From the NCBI RefSeq assembly GCF_958295425.1, contig NC_081149.1:11165654-11229653 (forward strand): DNA of 64,000 nt, given 5' to 3'. Shown here piece after piece: positions 38,912 through 51,700 of the stretch (within the stretch, counting starts at the first letter, position 1; each line of letters opens with the position of its first letter). A model generated the notes under the pieces. The model did no database searches. It was not told the origin of the DNA and was given only the letters and a program-made list of their open reading frames with translations. The DNA comes from Solea solea. Its lineage: Eukaryota; Chordata; Actinopteri; Pleuronectiformes; Soleidae. The position numbers were made by a program, and so were the translations under genes.

Positions 38912-39100
38912 CTCCTCTTCCCAGCTCATCTGTGGCGGCAGCGTACAACAGCAGAGTCGGGAGAGACGGGAGTCGCACACACCAACACACACGCTTGCAC
39001 AGAGACCAAGAGAGAGAGAAGAGGGGAGAGGGGAGGAGGGGAGAGAAAGAGGAGGGTAGGCGACACTCTCCTTGCTTGCTCGCTCCACAGCCAAGTCTCG
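38912..39100 (-). promoter_or_regulatory. asic2: Candidate asic2 upstream noncoding exon/promoter region
   Basis: On the minus strand a good donor (GAG followed by GTAAAG) lies at 38911-38906. Before it is a relatively CpG-rich stretch (38930-38990) and a long purine-rich run on the plus strand (39005-39060). Splicing this donor to the acceptor at 38048 would place a short upstream frame, ATGAGCTGGGAAGAGGAG then GTG TGA (MSWEEEV, stop), in the 5' UTR. The transcription start cannot be read from sequence alone. Confidence 0.35.
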
Positions 39101-39723
39101 AACTGAATAGGTTAACTCCTCTCTGCTCCTCCGCTCCTACCCAGCCACCTTCACTCATTTGTCTTTCAGCCATTCATAGTTCACATCTTGTCACCGCAAA
39201 CAGAGTGATGGATGGATGCAAAATCAGAGACTGCCGGATATACAGACAGCAGAGAGGGAAACTGTGGGGGCTACTTGGACAACGATGGGGGCGTGTGTCA
39301 TGGGAAGTGAAGCAGAAGTGGAGACAGAGATTTAGGTTCCAGCTAGGGACGAGAACAAAAATAAGATACGGAAAAAAAAAAAGGAAATAAAGTAAGACGA
39401 GCTGCATGGCAATGTCACTCGCACAGATGTAGAGTGGGTGTGCCGTATGCATAAAACACTGAAATAGTGAACAGGACGGCATTTTATCTTTGTAAGGAGC
39501 TCTGTAGTATCAATCAAGAGAGAGCCAGCATGTGAAAATATACAAGTAGACAGGAGGAGGAAAGCAGCGAAAAAGAAAACAAAAGAAAAGAGTGTTCAAT
39601 CAGGTTGTGATATGGACCGAGTAGACCAAATAAGCCAGAACATCATCTCATTATCTTATTAGTTATAAGTATGACCATTGTTTCTGATTTTAAAACAACA
39701 CAAATAAATTACATGCAGGTGCA

Positions 39724-39740
39724 CATACATACATACATAC
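39724..39740. repeat. (ACAT)n microsatellite
   Basis: Four ACAT units. Confidence 0.85.
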
Positions 39741-40488
39741 TTAGAGTTAGATATATTAAGCAATATATACACAGCCTACAAAATACATAAAAATCACAAT
39801 CTTTTATACAACGTTTTACAAGTCACCCTGCTTGCACAGGTTAAATATTCTAACTGTATCATATAGAGTTGACCTGTGCATGGACATGTGTTCAAACAAA
39901 CGTCATGTGGATCATTGCCATAATCCGAATACATTACACATGCCACACATTCTGTCAATGCTTGTTTCAGTGTTTTATGTACCAGAACATTACACAAATA
40001 CACCTGTGACAGTTAAGTCTCAACAACAGAAACCTGAAAACAAGCATTTGAGGTGGAATCAAAACATTCTCTAACGGACTAATAGATAGGGCACACGTTG
40101 TTTCTGGACTATATTAAAAATTCAAGATCACTTTTGGGAAAATCCAAACGATCAACAGAGACTGTATACTGTATACATCTAATTAAGCATTAAAAAATAA
40201 TGAGCAGTCCAACTGCCAGGCACATAAATATTTATACCTCTTGGATTAAAACAAGCTTCACAGTTAAAAAAAAAAGAAAAAAAAAGTTCAGGCTGTAAAA
40301 TTGTTTCATAAAGTTGCCACCCTTAAACATGACCAAAACTGAAGAATTAAATATAATACTAAAAATTCGTAAATAAGTGTGCAGCAACATTTTCATTTTC
40401 CCCTCTTGTCGGTTAATCAACTGTCCAGCTAGTTATCATGTTTGCTATCTGGCCCTACAGCTCAGTCCCTCATTGTCACACAATATAA

Positions 40489-40519
40489 GTAGTAGAAGTA
40501 TTAGTAGTAGTAGTAGTAA
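40489..40519. repeat. (AGT)n microsatellite
   Basis: Slightly interrupted AGT units. Confidence 0.85.
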
Positions 40520-40639
40520 CACTATTTTTGACTTAAATACCTTTCTCTGTGATGTGTTCTTACAAAAACAGTGGTATTTCAATTGTTTTTAAGGCGTTTT
40601 ATCAGGGTAAACGCTAAGCTAATTGTCGTGTTAGCTCAC

Positions 40640-40862
40640 CTGTGGGTGTCGCCGTTACCACGGTTTGGCAACAGGTTAAGGTTGAGCACCGAGTTTCCTG
40701 TTTTAGTCCTGCTCTTCATCTTCTTCTTCCAGGTTAAACTTGATTATTTTTATTTAAGTCATACGCTGTACAACGTTTGCGTTTGACATCCCAATAAAAT
40801 GTACACTGAACCAAAGCAGGTGCTTCGGCATGTTTGCGTCATCAATCCAAATGGCGACTCAG
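40640..40862. promoter_or_regulatory. Orphan promoter-like module with candidate first exons on both strands
   Basis: The segment carries a YY1-like CCAAATGGCGAC word at 40847-40858, a CRE-like TGCGTCATCA at 40835-40844 and several CpGs in an otherwise AT-rich area. On the minus strand a strong donor (CAG followed by GTGAGC) ends a possible noncoding exon at 40640. On the plus strand ATGGCGACTCAG followed by GTGGGG could be a four-codon first exon ending at 40862. No matching downstream coding exons were found. It could be an alternative asic2 5' exon or a noncoding-RNA start. Confidence 0.25.
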
Positions 40863-41052
40863 GTGGGGTGGGGTGGGGGGTATCTTTCCTAAAGGAAAAC
40901 GTAAGAAAAGATTTTGTAAATTAACAAAAATATATTATTTTTCACAAATGAATTTACGAAGTCATAGTAAAAAAAAAGTCCATAATGAACTTAAGAATTA
41001 ACTTTAACAGTACCTTTCAAAACCACACAAATTACACACATTTTTAGTCTTC

Positions 41053-41078
41053 ATAGATAGATAGATAGATAGATAGAT
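41053..41078. repeat. (GATA)n microsatellite
   Basis: About six GATA units. Confidence 0.95.
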
Positions 41079-41503
41079 CATTTCAAACATATTCAGCATT
41101 CACTAACTTTCCTTTTCATAACACATTTACATTTCTTTAATGTTTAAAGAGGAGTAGGCAGAAGTATAAACTTAACTGTTAACTCAGTTTAACGAGTACT
41201 TTACCCTTTCTCCAACTATTTACACAATATACAGTTTATAAAATATAACACAACTATCACGGTCGGCCCAAGCTTTTATGGGTCCCTAAGCTGAATTTGA
41301 TTTGAGTAGCCGGTGCCTGACTATTGTTGATACTAATGTTACACTTTTGGTACAAATAGCATTCATTACAGTTGTGTTATTTACACCGATCCAGTGTCCT
41401 TTTTTTTAACCTTAGAGGGCAGTAAAATCAAAAGTTGCCTAGTATTCGTTTGCACTTATGTTATAAAAACTTGTAACAATATTTAGTTTTCTAAAAGGGG
41501 TTA

Positions 41504-41560
41504 GGGTTAGGGGTTATATATATATATATATATAAATATATATATATAACCCCTAACCCC
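41504..41560. repeat. Near-perfect inverted repeat with telomere-like arms
   Basis: GGGTTAGGGGTTA (41504-41516) is followed by a TA-alternating core and the reverse complement TAACCCCTAACCC (41547-41559). With the TA core the stem could run nearly the full 56 bases. The outer words resemble the vertebrate telomere unit TTAGGG. Confidence 0.9.
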
Positions 41561-42578
41561 ATATATATATATTTTTTTAAATCTATAAACAAGTCTATAA
41601 TGAACTAGAAAGGAAACTTTGTTTGTTGTACCTTTAATGCATATGATGTACAGCTCACAGTGCTTCAAGACCACACACAAATTCTTAGTCTTTATTAATC
41701 AGTATGGCAATTGTAGTATGGCAAATATAGCAAAGAATTCCACCTGTTTTGCAACAGATGGCATGGAAAATGAATACAAACAATAAAACACATGGGAAAC
41801 AAAGAAAGAATCTATCAACACAACACTTTTGGCACACGTCAAATCAAAATCATACATAATCGCAGACACACAGATACAATTATTCAAGTAAATACCTCAG
41901 ACAATTGAATCGGTATTCTTAAGACAGCATTTGCTGACATTTTATTCATAAATACAACATGTAACGTGCATCTTCAGTCCACTTCTTTGCCGTTGGAGGT
42001 TAAGTTTGACCATTTTCAACAAGTCAGAACCACGAACTCTACATGTATGTACAGAAGAACAAATATAGCATTACATTTATATCTTCACGCTCACACTCAT
42101 TTACACCAACACATGCTGTCAGTCGATCACAGGCGTTCTCCCAAATGAAATTTGCTGTGGTCTCAGACAGCTGCATGCTTTGCTGGTTTCTTAACAGCTT
42201 CATTAAACAAATCTCCCCTTTTTCCCAGCGAGGTAATGAACGTAGTGTTACAGGGATTAAACAGCCGCCGAAGTTGAAAATAAGGCTTTATGCTTTAGCA
42301 ATCTTATGTGGCTTTATCCATCCGGCCAACTTTCCATCCGCAAGATTTATAAAGGTACAAGCCATCTCAGCTTGACCATATTTTCCTCCTTCTAATGTGT
42401 TAATACTTTATAGCTCAGTGCAACATAAAGAAATATGAGTGAGTTTACCCTTTGTCTCTGGATAAAGGCATAAAATTGTGTTGACTTTTTAATTTTATTA
42501 TTTTGAATATAAGAGAAAACTAACCCTCAAATGGTGCAGAGACCCACCTGAATACACACATAAATAACTCTTCTATAG

Positions 42579-42596
42579 TTGTTCCATATGGAACAA
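42579..42596. repeat. 18-bp perfect palindrome
   Basis: TTGTTCCATATGGAACAA equals its own reverse complement. It lies in otherwise featureless intergenic DNA. Confidence 0.85.
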
Positions 42597-45500
42597 TCTG
42601 TTTTTCCTCATGTATCTAGTTGTACAACATATTCCGATTGTTATATCATTTCAAACATCTATTTACTAGGTGTAGTTGTCCTTTTTCTCCTCGGCACAAG
42701 TGCACAAAAAATATATGAAATTTAACAGCGACAATGGCAAACTTTCTCCAGACTGCACAGAGAACTTAATATGATGAAACTCTCTAGATGAGAAATAAAT
42801 GAGATTGTTTTGCCAGTGATTATTTTCTCTGGGTTATGACCGTGTCTTAGATTGCCATAATCAAGTTATCGTAGTAGTAACACGGTCACCGCATTTCTTT
42901 CTTGTTCACTTATGTCATTCATTGTGATTTAGGTCCTTTTTTGAGCGCGAGCTGAAGTATGCAACACTTTTAAATCTCTCACAGGGAAGTTTGACTACAA
43001 TTTTTCTCAACTATTGTGTCATCAGCTATTCACTTAGGGTAGCACTTATTAAAAAAAAAGACTCCTGTTGGATATATCAGGCTTCTCTCCCCAAATCTCA
43101 GAGATTTAATGATACTTTACATCAAAGATGAGAAAGGCCTTTGCTCTTTACTAAAGAATGAAACATAGATAAATACTCTTAAAAAAAAAAGAAAAAATAT
43201 CTGTTATTGGGACAGCAGGCACATTATGCACATCAGCATCGGAGGGGCAATTACAATCTCACACTATATTAATGGAAAATGAAAAATAATATGTTCTTAC
43301 ATGAGATAATTAGGATGTGTAAGTTCCAGCGTTTGATGATCATCACCGGCAAGAGGCGACTGCAGTTGAAGGGCAAATTGGTCCAGATTGTGAACAATAG
43401 CTGCACACTTTATTTGGAACCGAGCCCTTCTTTTGTGGTTGTCTTAATTGGTAGATTCCCAGATAAGGGGGAGCAGCAGCTGCACTGTGCACACGCAAAG
43501 ACAGATGGTTCCAAAGAGCCTCGCTCTGGTCAAATTAAGTTCCCCTCCAATTAGGATTTTTATCTCTATGACTCTTAACTGGGTGTTGGAAATCTGTATG
43601 GCTCATAAACCTATGAACTTGACTAATGATGTCAATGAGGACCTGGACTACTGGGGAGAGTGTTCAATGCTGCCCCCTACTGGTACACCAGGGTGAAGTG
43701 AAGTGACTGAAGGGGCTTTTTAAATATTGCGAGATGGGCAACATTTTTTTTTCATGAAACAAGCTGGGTTTATTTGAATTGACAAAACCTATGAATACAA
43801 TAAAATGTCAGTGCCAAATTAATTCAAGACCTCTGCTTAGGGCTAAATATTTAACTTACAAATGTATTTCCTAACTAAATCAGCAGGGCGAGTGTTTCTT
43901 TGGACATCGTGTCCCTATAGTTAATATTTAGTCCCAAAATGTATATAAGGTATAAAGCTCAAAGATAAATCCCCTTCATGGCACTGGGTCTAATCGACAG
44001 TACTGGTTATACAGTACTATGAAGATGTACTGTAACAGCAGCAGTGGCTCTCAACTGTTTTTTGAATGCTTAATCACAGGAAATGACCACAGGGTGAACA
44101 ATTACAAGCACCTTAATGACTGTTTCTTTTTTGTCCTTCCTTCGCTTCAGTCGGGGAATTTCTAAAGCTTGAAAATATGCAGTATCATGTAGGAAGCTCA
44201 TGGTATATTGATCTGAATGCAGGAATAGAAAAATTGATTCCTGCTACTGCCCATTAAATTGTTTTCCCCCTGCCAATTATGGAATACCATCAACCCAGTA
44301 ACTTTAAAGACAATTCAAGGTAGTAATTGTGAACCTTTGGTTTAAGATGGTAACATACCATAGCCATCTTACAATGTGAGCAGTTTTCATTCTTCTCTGT
44401 AGTGGTAGCATCACTGTAAACTGTTAAAGGAGTGCGGATAACTGGACCTTTGACTTTTGGATGTTATTTAAATTTATATCAGGTTATCTGTAGTAACTGA
44501 ATTTTAGAGGCAGGGGAACAATCTACAGTCACAGTGTCTCCACTCTTTATCCCATATAGTTGTAAATGCCCTCAAATTCAAGCCAAGAGTCAGCACTTTA
44601 CCCTTATGGTCATCTTGTCATTTAAAAATCAATTTTGCAGAGGTTCAGAGCCAAAACAGCAAGTCAGAAAAGTGTCACTGTGCAAATACAGAGTGTGCCG
44701 TAAACTCCTTTCAGTCACAGAGCTCAGAGCCAAAAGTGTTTTGGATCATGCAAATTTACCTAATTTCTTCATCCTAATTCCCTCCTGCAACCTGATCCTG
44801 AACCAGAAGATTTCTTCAGCAGCATCCCAGACAAAACAACAAAGAGTCTGAGGATTAAAACAAATCTGTTGCAGTCTTTCCAACGCAGGGTGAGAGCAGG
44901 AAACTTGATCTGGTGCTCAGATCCTATTGAGAAAGTCTCCATAAGAACCGGTTAGTCATGGTAAGACTCCACTCTGGATTTAGGCAGGGCTGAACACTTT
45001 CTGGTCAAACAAATCTCAGTATTCTAATACTGACGCACCTCTTAATGCATTACAACATGCCAGGTCATACGTGATCTCCACTGTGAGACTCAAACAAAGA
45101 GCCGCAGCGGAAGAGGGAGTGCAAGGACAAAAAGTAAAGTGATTTTTTTTTACTACCTTTGATTTTGCATAATTAGCAAATTGATGATGCGTAGATTTGT
45201 CTTTCATTTAAAGGTCAATGAAGCTAGTGCCGCAATAGCAAGAACTAAAATTTACATAACTTCTTCACATGTGCGTGCACACACAATCACTAATTATAAT
45301 TATGGTCTTTATGAGAATATTAGTGGTACTATAAGTGGAGCCGAAAGCAAACAGGGTTGATTGGTGGAGCTTTGTAATTAATTAATGAGCATGTGTTGGC
45401 TTCGAGTGAAGGCGTCTTATAACATCAATCATCAATGATGCATGGCACTGAGACAGTTACAGCAAATTACCTCAAGACTACACTCTGTGATATTGTTCAA

Positions 45501-45664
45501 ATGGGTACTGAACACAGTGAATGCAACAGGAAAGGAAAAAAAACGTTTCCAAGATATATTTCTGCACAGGTTCTTCACAGGTTCACAGATTTTAAAGAAG
45601 TGATGTCAGCAACTTTTTTTTAGTCATAAAATAACTTAAGTTTGTTTGCTGATGTAAAGTTACA

Positions 45665-45720
45665 TCAAAGGCTGTAGGTGTCCTCTGGTAACTCTCCCAG
45701 CAGCTCATCCAAGTCATCAT
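45665..45720 (-). CDS. hrob: hrob exon 10 (C-terminus and stop)
   Basis: Encodes the acidic tail DDDLDELLGELPEDTYSL, then TGA. The phase-1 join with exon 9 makes Asp587. The acceptor is TTGTGCAG. The same acidic tail is, as I recall, present in human HROB, so it is a conserved C-terminal motif beyond the OB-fold. Confidence 0.9.
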
Positions 45721-48700
45721 CTGCACAACAGACATAAAACAGACATATGTGAGACCATGACTGAGATTTAATTCACATCACAGTAACCGCCAAGGCAGTA
45801 AACTAAAAGTAAATTAGACATTAGACATTTCTGCATTTATTGGACAGCAGAAAGTACAGAAAGACACAAACATATAGGGGGTGATTATATTGGATGGAAA
45901 TGATGTAATATGATTTGCATTTGGATATTTGTTGTCTGGTGTATATACATTATTTTATCGATATGTTGTTTTTTTTAAATGTCAGAAAAAGTTAAATAAT
46001 CTTGATTCCTTAACCTTGAAATTATGATGTTCTCAAATGTCTTGTTGTGACCACAAACCAAACGCAGACCATTTTAATTATCGTCTCTATATGGCACAAA
46101 GAAACCATATTTGAGCTTGCTTCAATATTTATTTTTAAAAAATAATCAAAAAGGTGGCGTTATATTTAGCAATCGTTTCATAATTGAGTAATCAGACCTA
46201 ATACTAAGGTTCTGCAAAGTGTGTTTAACTGAAAAAGTACTTTATCTTCCTTGTAAGTCACAATAAAATGCCACAAAATTGCCATTAAAAGCAGCCATGA
46301 CACTTCACTCTATGATATGTATATGATATGGTGGTCCCCACCTGCATCCCAGGCTGGGTCCTGTGGTCCTGGATTCCCAGCCAGCTCTTTGCTTGAGGTG
46401 ACTTGGGTTCCTGATGGAGCTTGGGGGTCATTGCTTCCTCCAGCTTCTTGTCCCTCGTCATCCTCCTCGTCAAACAACAGTTGCATGCGTGATATTGGCT
46501 CCCGGCGGGTGTTGGTGGACCGAGTGGGGGATGGCAACATTGGCTCCTGGACAGAACAATAATAATAATAATAAAAAAAAAAAGAGGCATTTTTGAACTC
46601 ACAGGTTGACAGAGCCCTTCTGGATGAAAGATTTTAATATTTCTTTGAATGCTACGTATGTTTTCAGCTGACAGTGTTGGCACTCACCAGGACCAGTGGG
46701 GGGAGCTGAGTGGAGGACAAACTGACTCCATCGGAGTTGTAGACCCTCAGAAGGTTATTGGCCGTCACATTCAAGTAATGGTTCCGATGAGAGGGGGAAA
46801 AAACACCAACCTGTCAACAGCGCAAGACAAAGATTTGTAAACACTGTACATTTACATGACGCAAAACAAAAATACTGCATACTTCCCATCACGATTGAAA
46901 TAAAAGTCTAAAAAGGGTAAGGCTAATATTGAGTTTTACTTGTTTCAGCAGCAGTACGGCGCCAACCTTCAGTTCCTCTGCTCTGTCCTCCAGGAGGCGC
47001 CGATGCACAGTTCCCTGAATCTCCCCTTTAGTGACACATGTGAACAACAGAACAAAGCCCACCAAGTCTTTCAGCTCTTATTGTTTTACAGCACATAACA
47101 TCACAGTTTTTTGGTGCCATCTCACCATTGTCAGTATCATTTCCCCTCAGAGGAAGCAGCTGTTAAAGCTCAGATAAACTGAGTGTAGAGACACACACAC
47201 AGCACCAAGAGGCACAAGGGCCAGTACTGAATGCTAATGTTGTTGCATAACTACTGAATGTGAAAACAAGCAGCAGCTTACGTTCAGGTTTATTCCAGCC
47301 ACTTAAAATGAATAAAATAAACAGTGCCTTCCATCAATTACCAAGACTGTGGACACTAAAGACCTGCCCCAATGTCATTAATGAATCCTAAATATTTTCA
47401 CACTGCTCAGTGTTTCCTATGCCTATTATTATTTGTGGCAGCCAAACACAATATAAATAGTGATTTTCTGTGTCTTCATTCAAACTATTTCAAACAAGTT
47501 AATTGTTATTCTATTGTAGACCAGTGCACAGAGAATTGATTCTCCTACTCTTCCCCCCTGCTCTCTTATCAATTTCGACCTTGTACTGTTTTGATTAAAT
47601 TATTTTAGTCTGCAACTGTGAAATAAATCAGCATGAGTTTATGAATGTATAGTATCATTTAAAACAATAATTCTGTGGGTAAAAAGAAGAAGTGAAAGTT
47701 CCCGCCAAGATGTTTGACCCTGTTTTTACACTTAGTTAAAATCACCCGACGACTTCATTCATCAAGAAGATTTAAACTGTCCTAAGAGGTCAGTATTTTG
47801 TATTACCTGACGGTGCAGGCTCTTATACTACCTTAATAATGTTTGAGTAGAAAATAATGGCACAACATTAATTGCACTGCTGTCCATGTTCAAATCTACT
47901 ACACCTTTGGGGACCTGCTGCAGAAATAAAGGTGACAGACTTGGCCCTCTTGATTGGGTTGTGTCTTGTGATGGTCTGCATTAGTCCAATCATATTTAAT
48001 AGTCAAGAGAAAGTAGTTTGAGTACTGGAATTGAGCCTGTACATACATCATCTTCATCACACTGATATTTTCTTCACAGACATATTTATTTGGCATGTTT
48101 TGGGATTATTTGTGAACATAATATTACAAGCCTAAAACAATTTGACTGGTCAGCGCCCCTTGCTGTGTCCGAGCATTCCCACGAATTCAAGTGCAGTACC
48201 GGGCAAAAGTATTACACACATTAAGACAGTTTCTCAGAGAAAACACAGCTTCTACAGGTAAAAGTGTCAATTATTTAGTTTGACCTACCCTTACAGCATG
48301 ACCCTAGCTCTCTTAAAAGTGGAGTGGGACCTTAATGAATGTTATGTTTGTTCTACTATTTCATGTTGAAAAATATCTGCTGACAAAAAAGGTCCAGTAT
48401 GCCAGGTTTATTCAAGAGAGTCAGTCAGTCAGTCATCATCTACCGCTTTATCCTCTGCCAGAGGGTCGCGGGGGGTGCTGTGCCAATCTCAGCTACATCG
48501 GGCGATAGGCGGGGTACACCCTGGACAGTTCGCCAGTCCATCGCAGGGCCACACACAGATAGAGACAAACAACCATTCACTCTCACACTCACTCCTATGG
48601 TCAATTTAGAGTGTCCAATTTACCTATCCCCACATTGCATGTTTTTGGACTGTGGGAGGAAGCCGGAGAACCCGGAGAGAACCCACGCACACACGGGGAG

Positions 48701-51700
48701 AACATGCAAACTCCATGCAGAAAGGCCCTTGTTAATAATAATATAATTATAATTGATATAATATAATAATAATTGACAGCTTACTAATATACAAGACTAA
48801 CTTTCAGTCACATCATTCCAATCCAAATGCCAATGATCACAGACATAAAAAGAAGCCCAGGGACTTTAGCACAGTACAGTAAACACACAGTGACAAACAA
48901 CCATTCCCACTCACATTCACACCTAAGGTTAGAATGTTCAATTAACCTCTGCATGTTTTAGGACTTGTGGGAGAAAACCCTTTCTGTGCTAGCCCTATGA
49001 CATTATCAAACTGTCCCCAAAAAAATTTCAAAAGAAAAATTTAAAGGCACAGAGATTGAATATACTAGTAGCCTTAGAACAGGTCCTTAATTCAAGGGCT
49101 CCATCTTGCACTGCGCCACCAGCAGTTTGAATGGAAAAACCAACCACAACATGCACTGTTTTAAAACTAACTACACAAACAAAATTTGATGTCATCAATT
49201 CTTACAAACTGGACCTTTCAAGATGTGAAATGGTAGTTAGAGATATCAATTATCTGATCATCTTTTCCACACTGGCACATAATCACCTCAGATGGTCAGC
49301 AAAATTCAGTGATAACTGCCTGCTAGGAAATAATAATTAAATAAAAAAAAGATGGAGGAAAGCTGCAAACCTTCTGACTGGTGGGAGGCAGAGAGCCACT
49401 TATTACCACCCACTGCAGATGCCAATCTACTGCAATTGAATCCCTAATAAGCACTTAAGTCCAGTGTTGAGAACAACATCCACTCCAGTGTGTTGATAAT
49501 CAGTACACCTCATGTGGATGTTCTCTCTGGTATAGACGCGGATCAGACACAAAGGGTGAAGCCGTTCACCCATTCTGACTCAGCGGACGGACGCGTGGAA
49601 GGCAGATGTCAACTAGAGTGGATGATTAGTGTGTGTACATGTATATGTATGATCTTGTTTGTGTAATTGAGCATATTGTGCTTTCACACAACGGGGGGCT
49701 CAATCATGTGACTTTTCCGTGACGGATCTCACATGTAATGGCTCATTCTTTCCGTGTTCTGTGTTTTCAGAGAACCGCTTCACATTTCTGCATGTGTGCA
49801 CAGGCCCGAGGTTCTGTTCATACTAATATAAAAAGGTCTGTGTCAGTCTAAATGCATACGTGCTTAGATGGAATTGGACATTAGCAGTGGGCAATTCTCA
49901 GCAGGAGTTCACCCTCATGTCCTTTTTGAGAGATGGGTTGTACATGTGTGGGGTTGGGTAGCTCAGTGGTTAAGACCAGTACCCCGTGTGCAGAGACATC
50001 ATGGTCACAAGTTCTACTCCACCCATGGCAGGTTGTACTCAATTCCCTTGTAAGTTGCTTTGGATAAAAGTGTCTGCTAAAATGACATGTAATGTGTGGG
50101 TACTGGATGACCTTGCATAACCTCAAGCAAGTCTCCATAGTTACCATCCTCTCCGTTGAGGCCTTCCACCAACTGGACTGTTATTCTACAGAAAGCGTGC
50201 ACAGTTATGGTCCATTAGGGTTCATACAGTCCATGTAGATTTCAAACTGGAAGTGTGGTCGTCTACGTCCGTGTAGACCATCATCTGACCACCTCGGTAA
50301 GATGACAAAATGTACACCATGTGGACCCTTGCAGACCCCCAGATGTGGAAAGTGTTTTTTTTGTCTTGTCTAAAAAGAGCTCACAGTTTGAGTCTGGAGC
50401 GTTTTAATGAGCTTCAAGATTTCATTTTATTTCTCCTTTTGTAGACTTCTTTGTTTGTACAATACCTGTTGGGTCTTTGAATACAGCCTTGGCATCAGCA
50501 TGTGTGTGGATGATGCTCTTCAGAAGTACAGCCATGTTAGGCACTTTGTTTTTGGCCAGCTGTTTCAGTGCAGCCTGAGAATGAGACACACATTACCTTC
50601 TTTAGTACAACACCTAAAGCCATATACAATGCAAAAAACAGCATATACAGTGATTTTGGACAGATGGCTAGACAAATAAATAAATTCAATACCTTCATTT
50701 TAGGCTCTCTGACATTATATTGTGCTTTTAAAAATTATTTGGAGACAAAGCAGCTATTTGATGACAGATTAATCTCTGGCTGTCACTGCACCACAAAACT
50801 ATTTATTCAAGTTGGAATAATCAATAATCCTGTAGGCAAATACTGATGTTTACAGACATGAACTCCACAAAATGTCCGGAAAAGTTCGCCATTTAAACAC
50901 AAAGAATGCAAAAAAGAGATTGTCTGGGTCAAACAAGACCACAAACGCAGCGGAATGTCCAAAACATCTGAGCAAGAGGTGACGACTTGACTCACTCAGA
51001 CACTAACCAGAGATTTGACAAAGGAGCTGGCAGGAGAGGTTTCAGTAAATAAAGGTGCTGCTCTCACATCAGCATCTGCACAATAACAAAGCTGTTAGGC
51101 ATCATCGTGAGGCATAGTTAAACTATATACTATACTTAATTTAAAAAACTTGTTTCAAGTTGATTCAATCACAGCGAAACAAAAAAATAGACCCATCACT
51201 ATCAATAATACTCTACTCATGCACCACCCTTTTTAAATTATTCAATTACTTCAGCCTCAAATACCACCACTCTCACTTTTGGCTTAGGGTTGTGGAGATT
51301 TACTAATGTCAACAAATAAACAGCGAAGAGCAGTATTTACTGTTGAGATCATTTCTCTCTCTGCTGCATTAGATGCACTGCGTGATTGTTCAATCAACAG
51401 AAACAGGGAAAGCCTCTGTGACGGGGATTTTTGGAGCTCGATGTTCATGTAAACAGCTTAACCTGACGGGGCTTAACCAGAGTCCTGCCAGTGAGTGTGT
51501 GTGTGTGTATGTAAATGGAGCAGGTGACAGGTCAGTATGACATAAAGCCAACACGTGTAAGCCTCTAACACTGACTTCCATTCTTCACCACACATGAGTT
51601 ATTCTGCCGAGGATGACATACAAAAAAGGAGCAGATTAACAGCAGAGTCTCCATTTGAGTGATTCATTAATGATCTTACTGTTTATAATTACAAAACACC

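Larger units (their letters stand above)
38048..45664. other. Interval between asic2 start exon and hrob 3' end
   Basis: About 7.6 kb without a recognisable coding gene. It holds the candidate asic2 5' region, simple repeats at 38633-38649 (CA), 39724-39740 (ACAT), 40489-40519 (AGT) and 41053-41078 (GATA), an orphan promoter-like module (40640-40862), a hairpin with telomere-like arms (41504-41560) and a complex non-repetitive block at 43225-43560. The 178-residue forward frame at 38854-39390 is Arg/Glu-rich low-complexity sequence and is not called as a gene. Confidence 0.6.
47026..50465 (-). other. hrob: hrob intron 6, repeat-rich
   Basis: The longest hrob intron (3.4 kb). It carries two copies of a common teleost repeat (48421-48735, 48880-48985), pieces of a short DNA element (about 48388-48420 and 49060-49150) and a tRNA-derived SINE (49949-50100). 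No extra exon was seen. Confidence 0.8.

Noticed and set aside
38854..39390. 178-residue forward open frame upstream of asic2
   Set aside because: Composition is set by a GA-rich low-complexity run (Arg/Glu/Gly). It lies over the candidate asic2 5' region on the other strand and has no known domain.
41504..41560. Interstitial telomere array
   Set aside because: Only two TTAGGG-like units per arm. Reported as a hairpin instead.
42579..42596. CArG box (SRF site) in the 18-bp palindrome
   Set aside because: The central CCATATGG has only four A/T between CC and GG; a CArG box needs six.
48399..48746. 115-residue forward open frame in hrob intron 6
   Set aside because: Lies on a high-copy teleost repeat.
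49949..50022. Possible tRNA gene
   Set aside because: A- and B-box words are present, but the molecule does not fold as a proper tRNA and it continues into a SINE tail.
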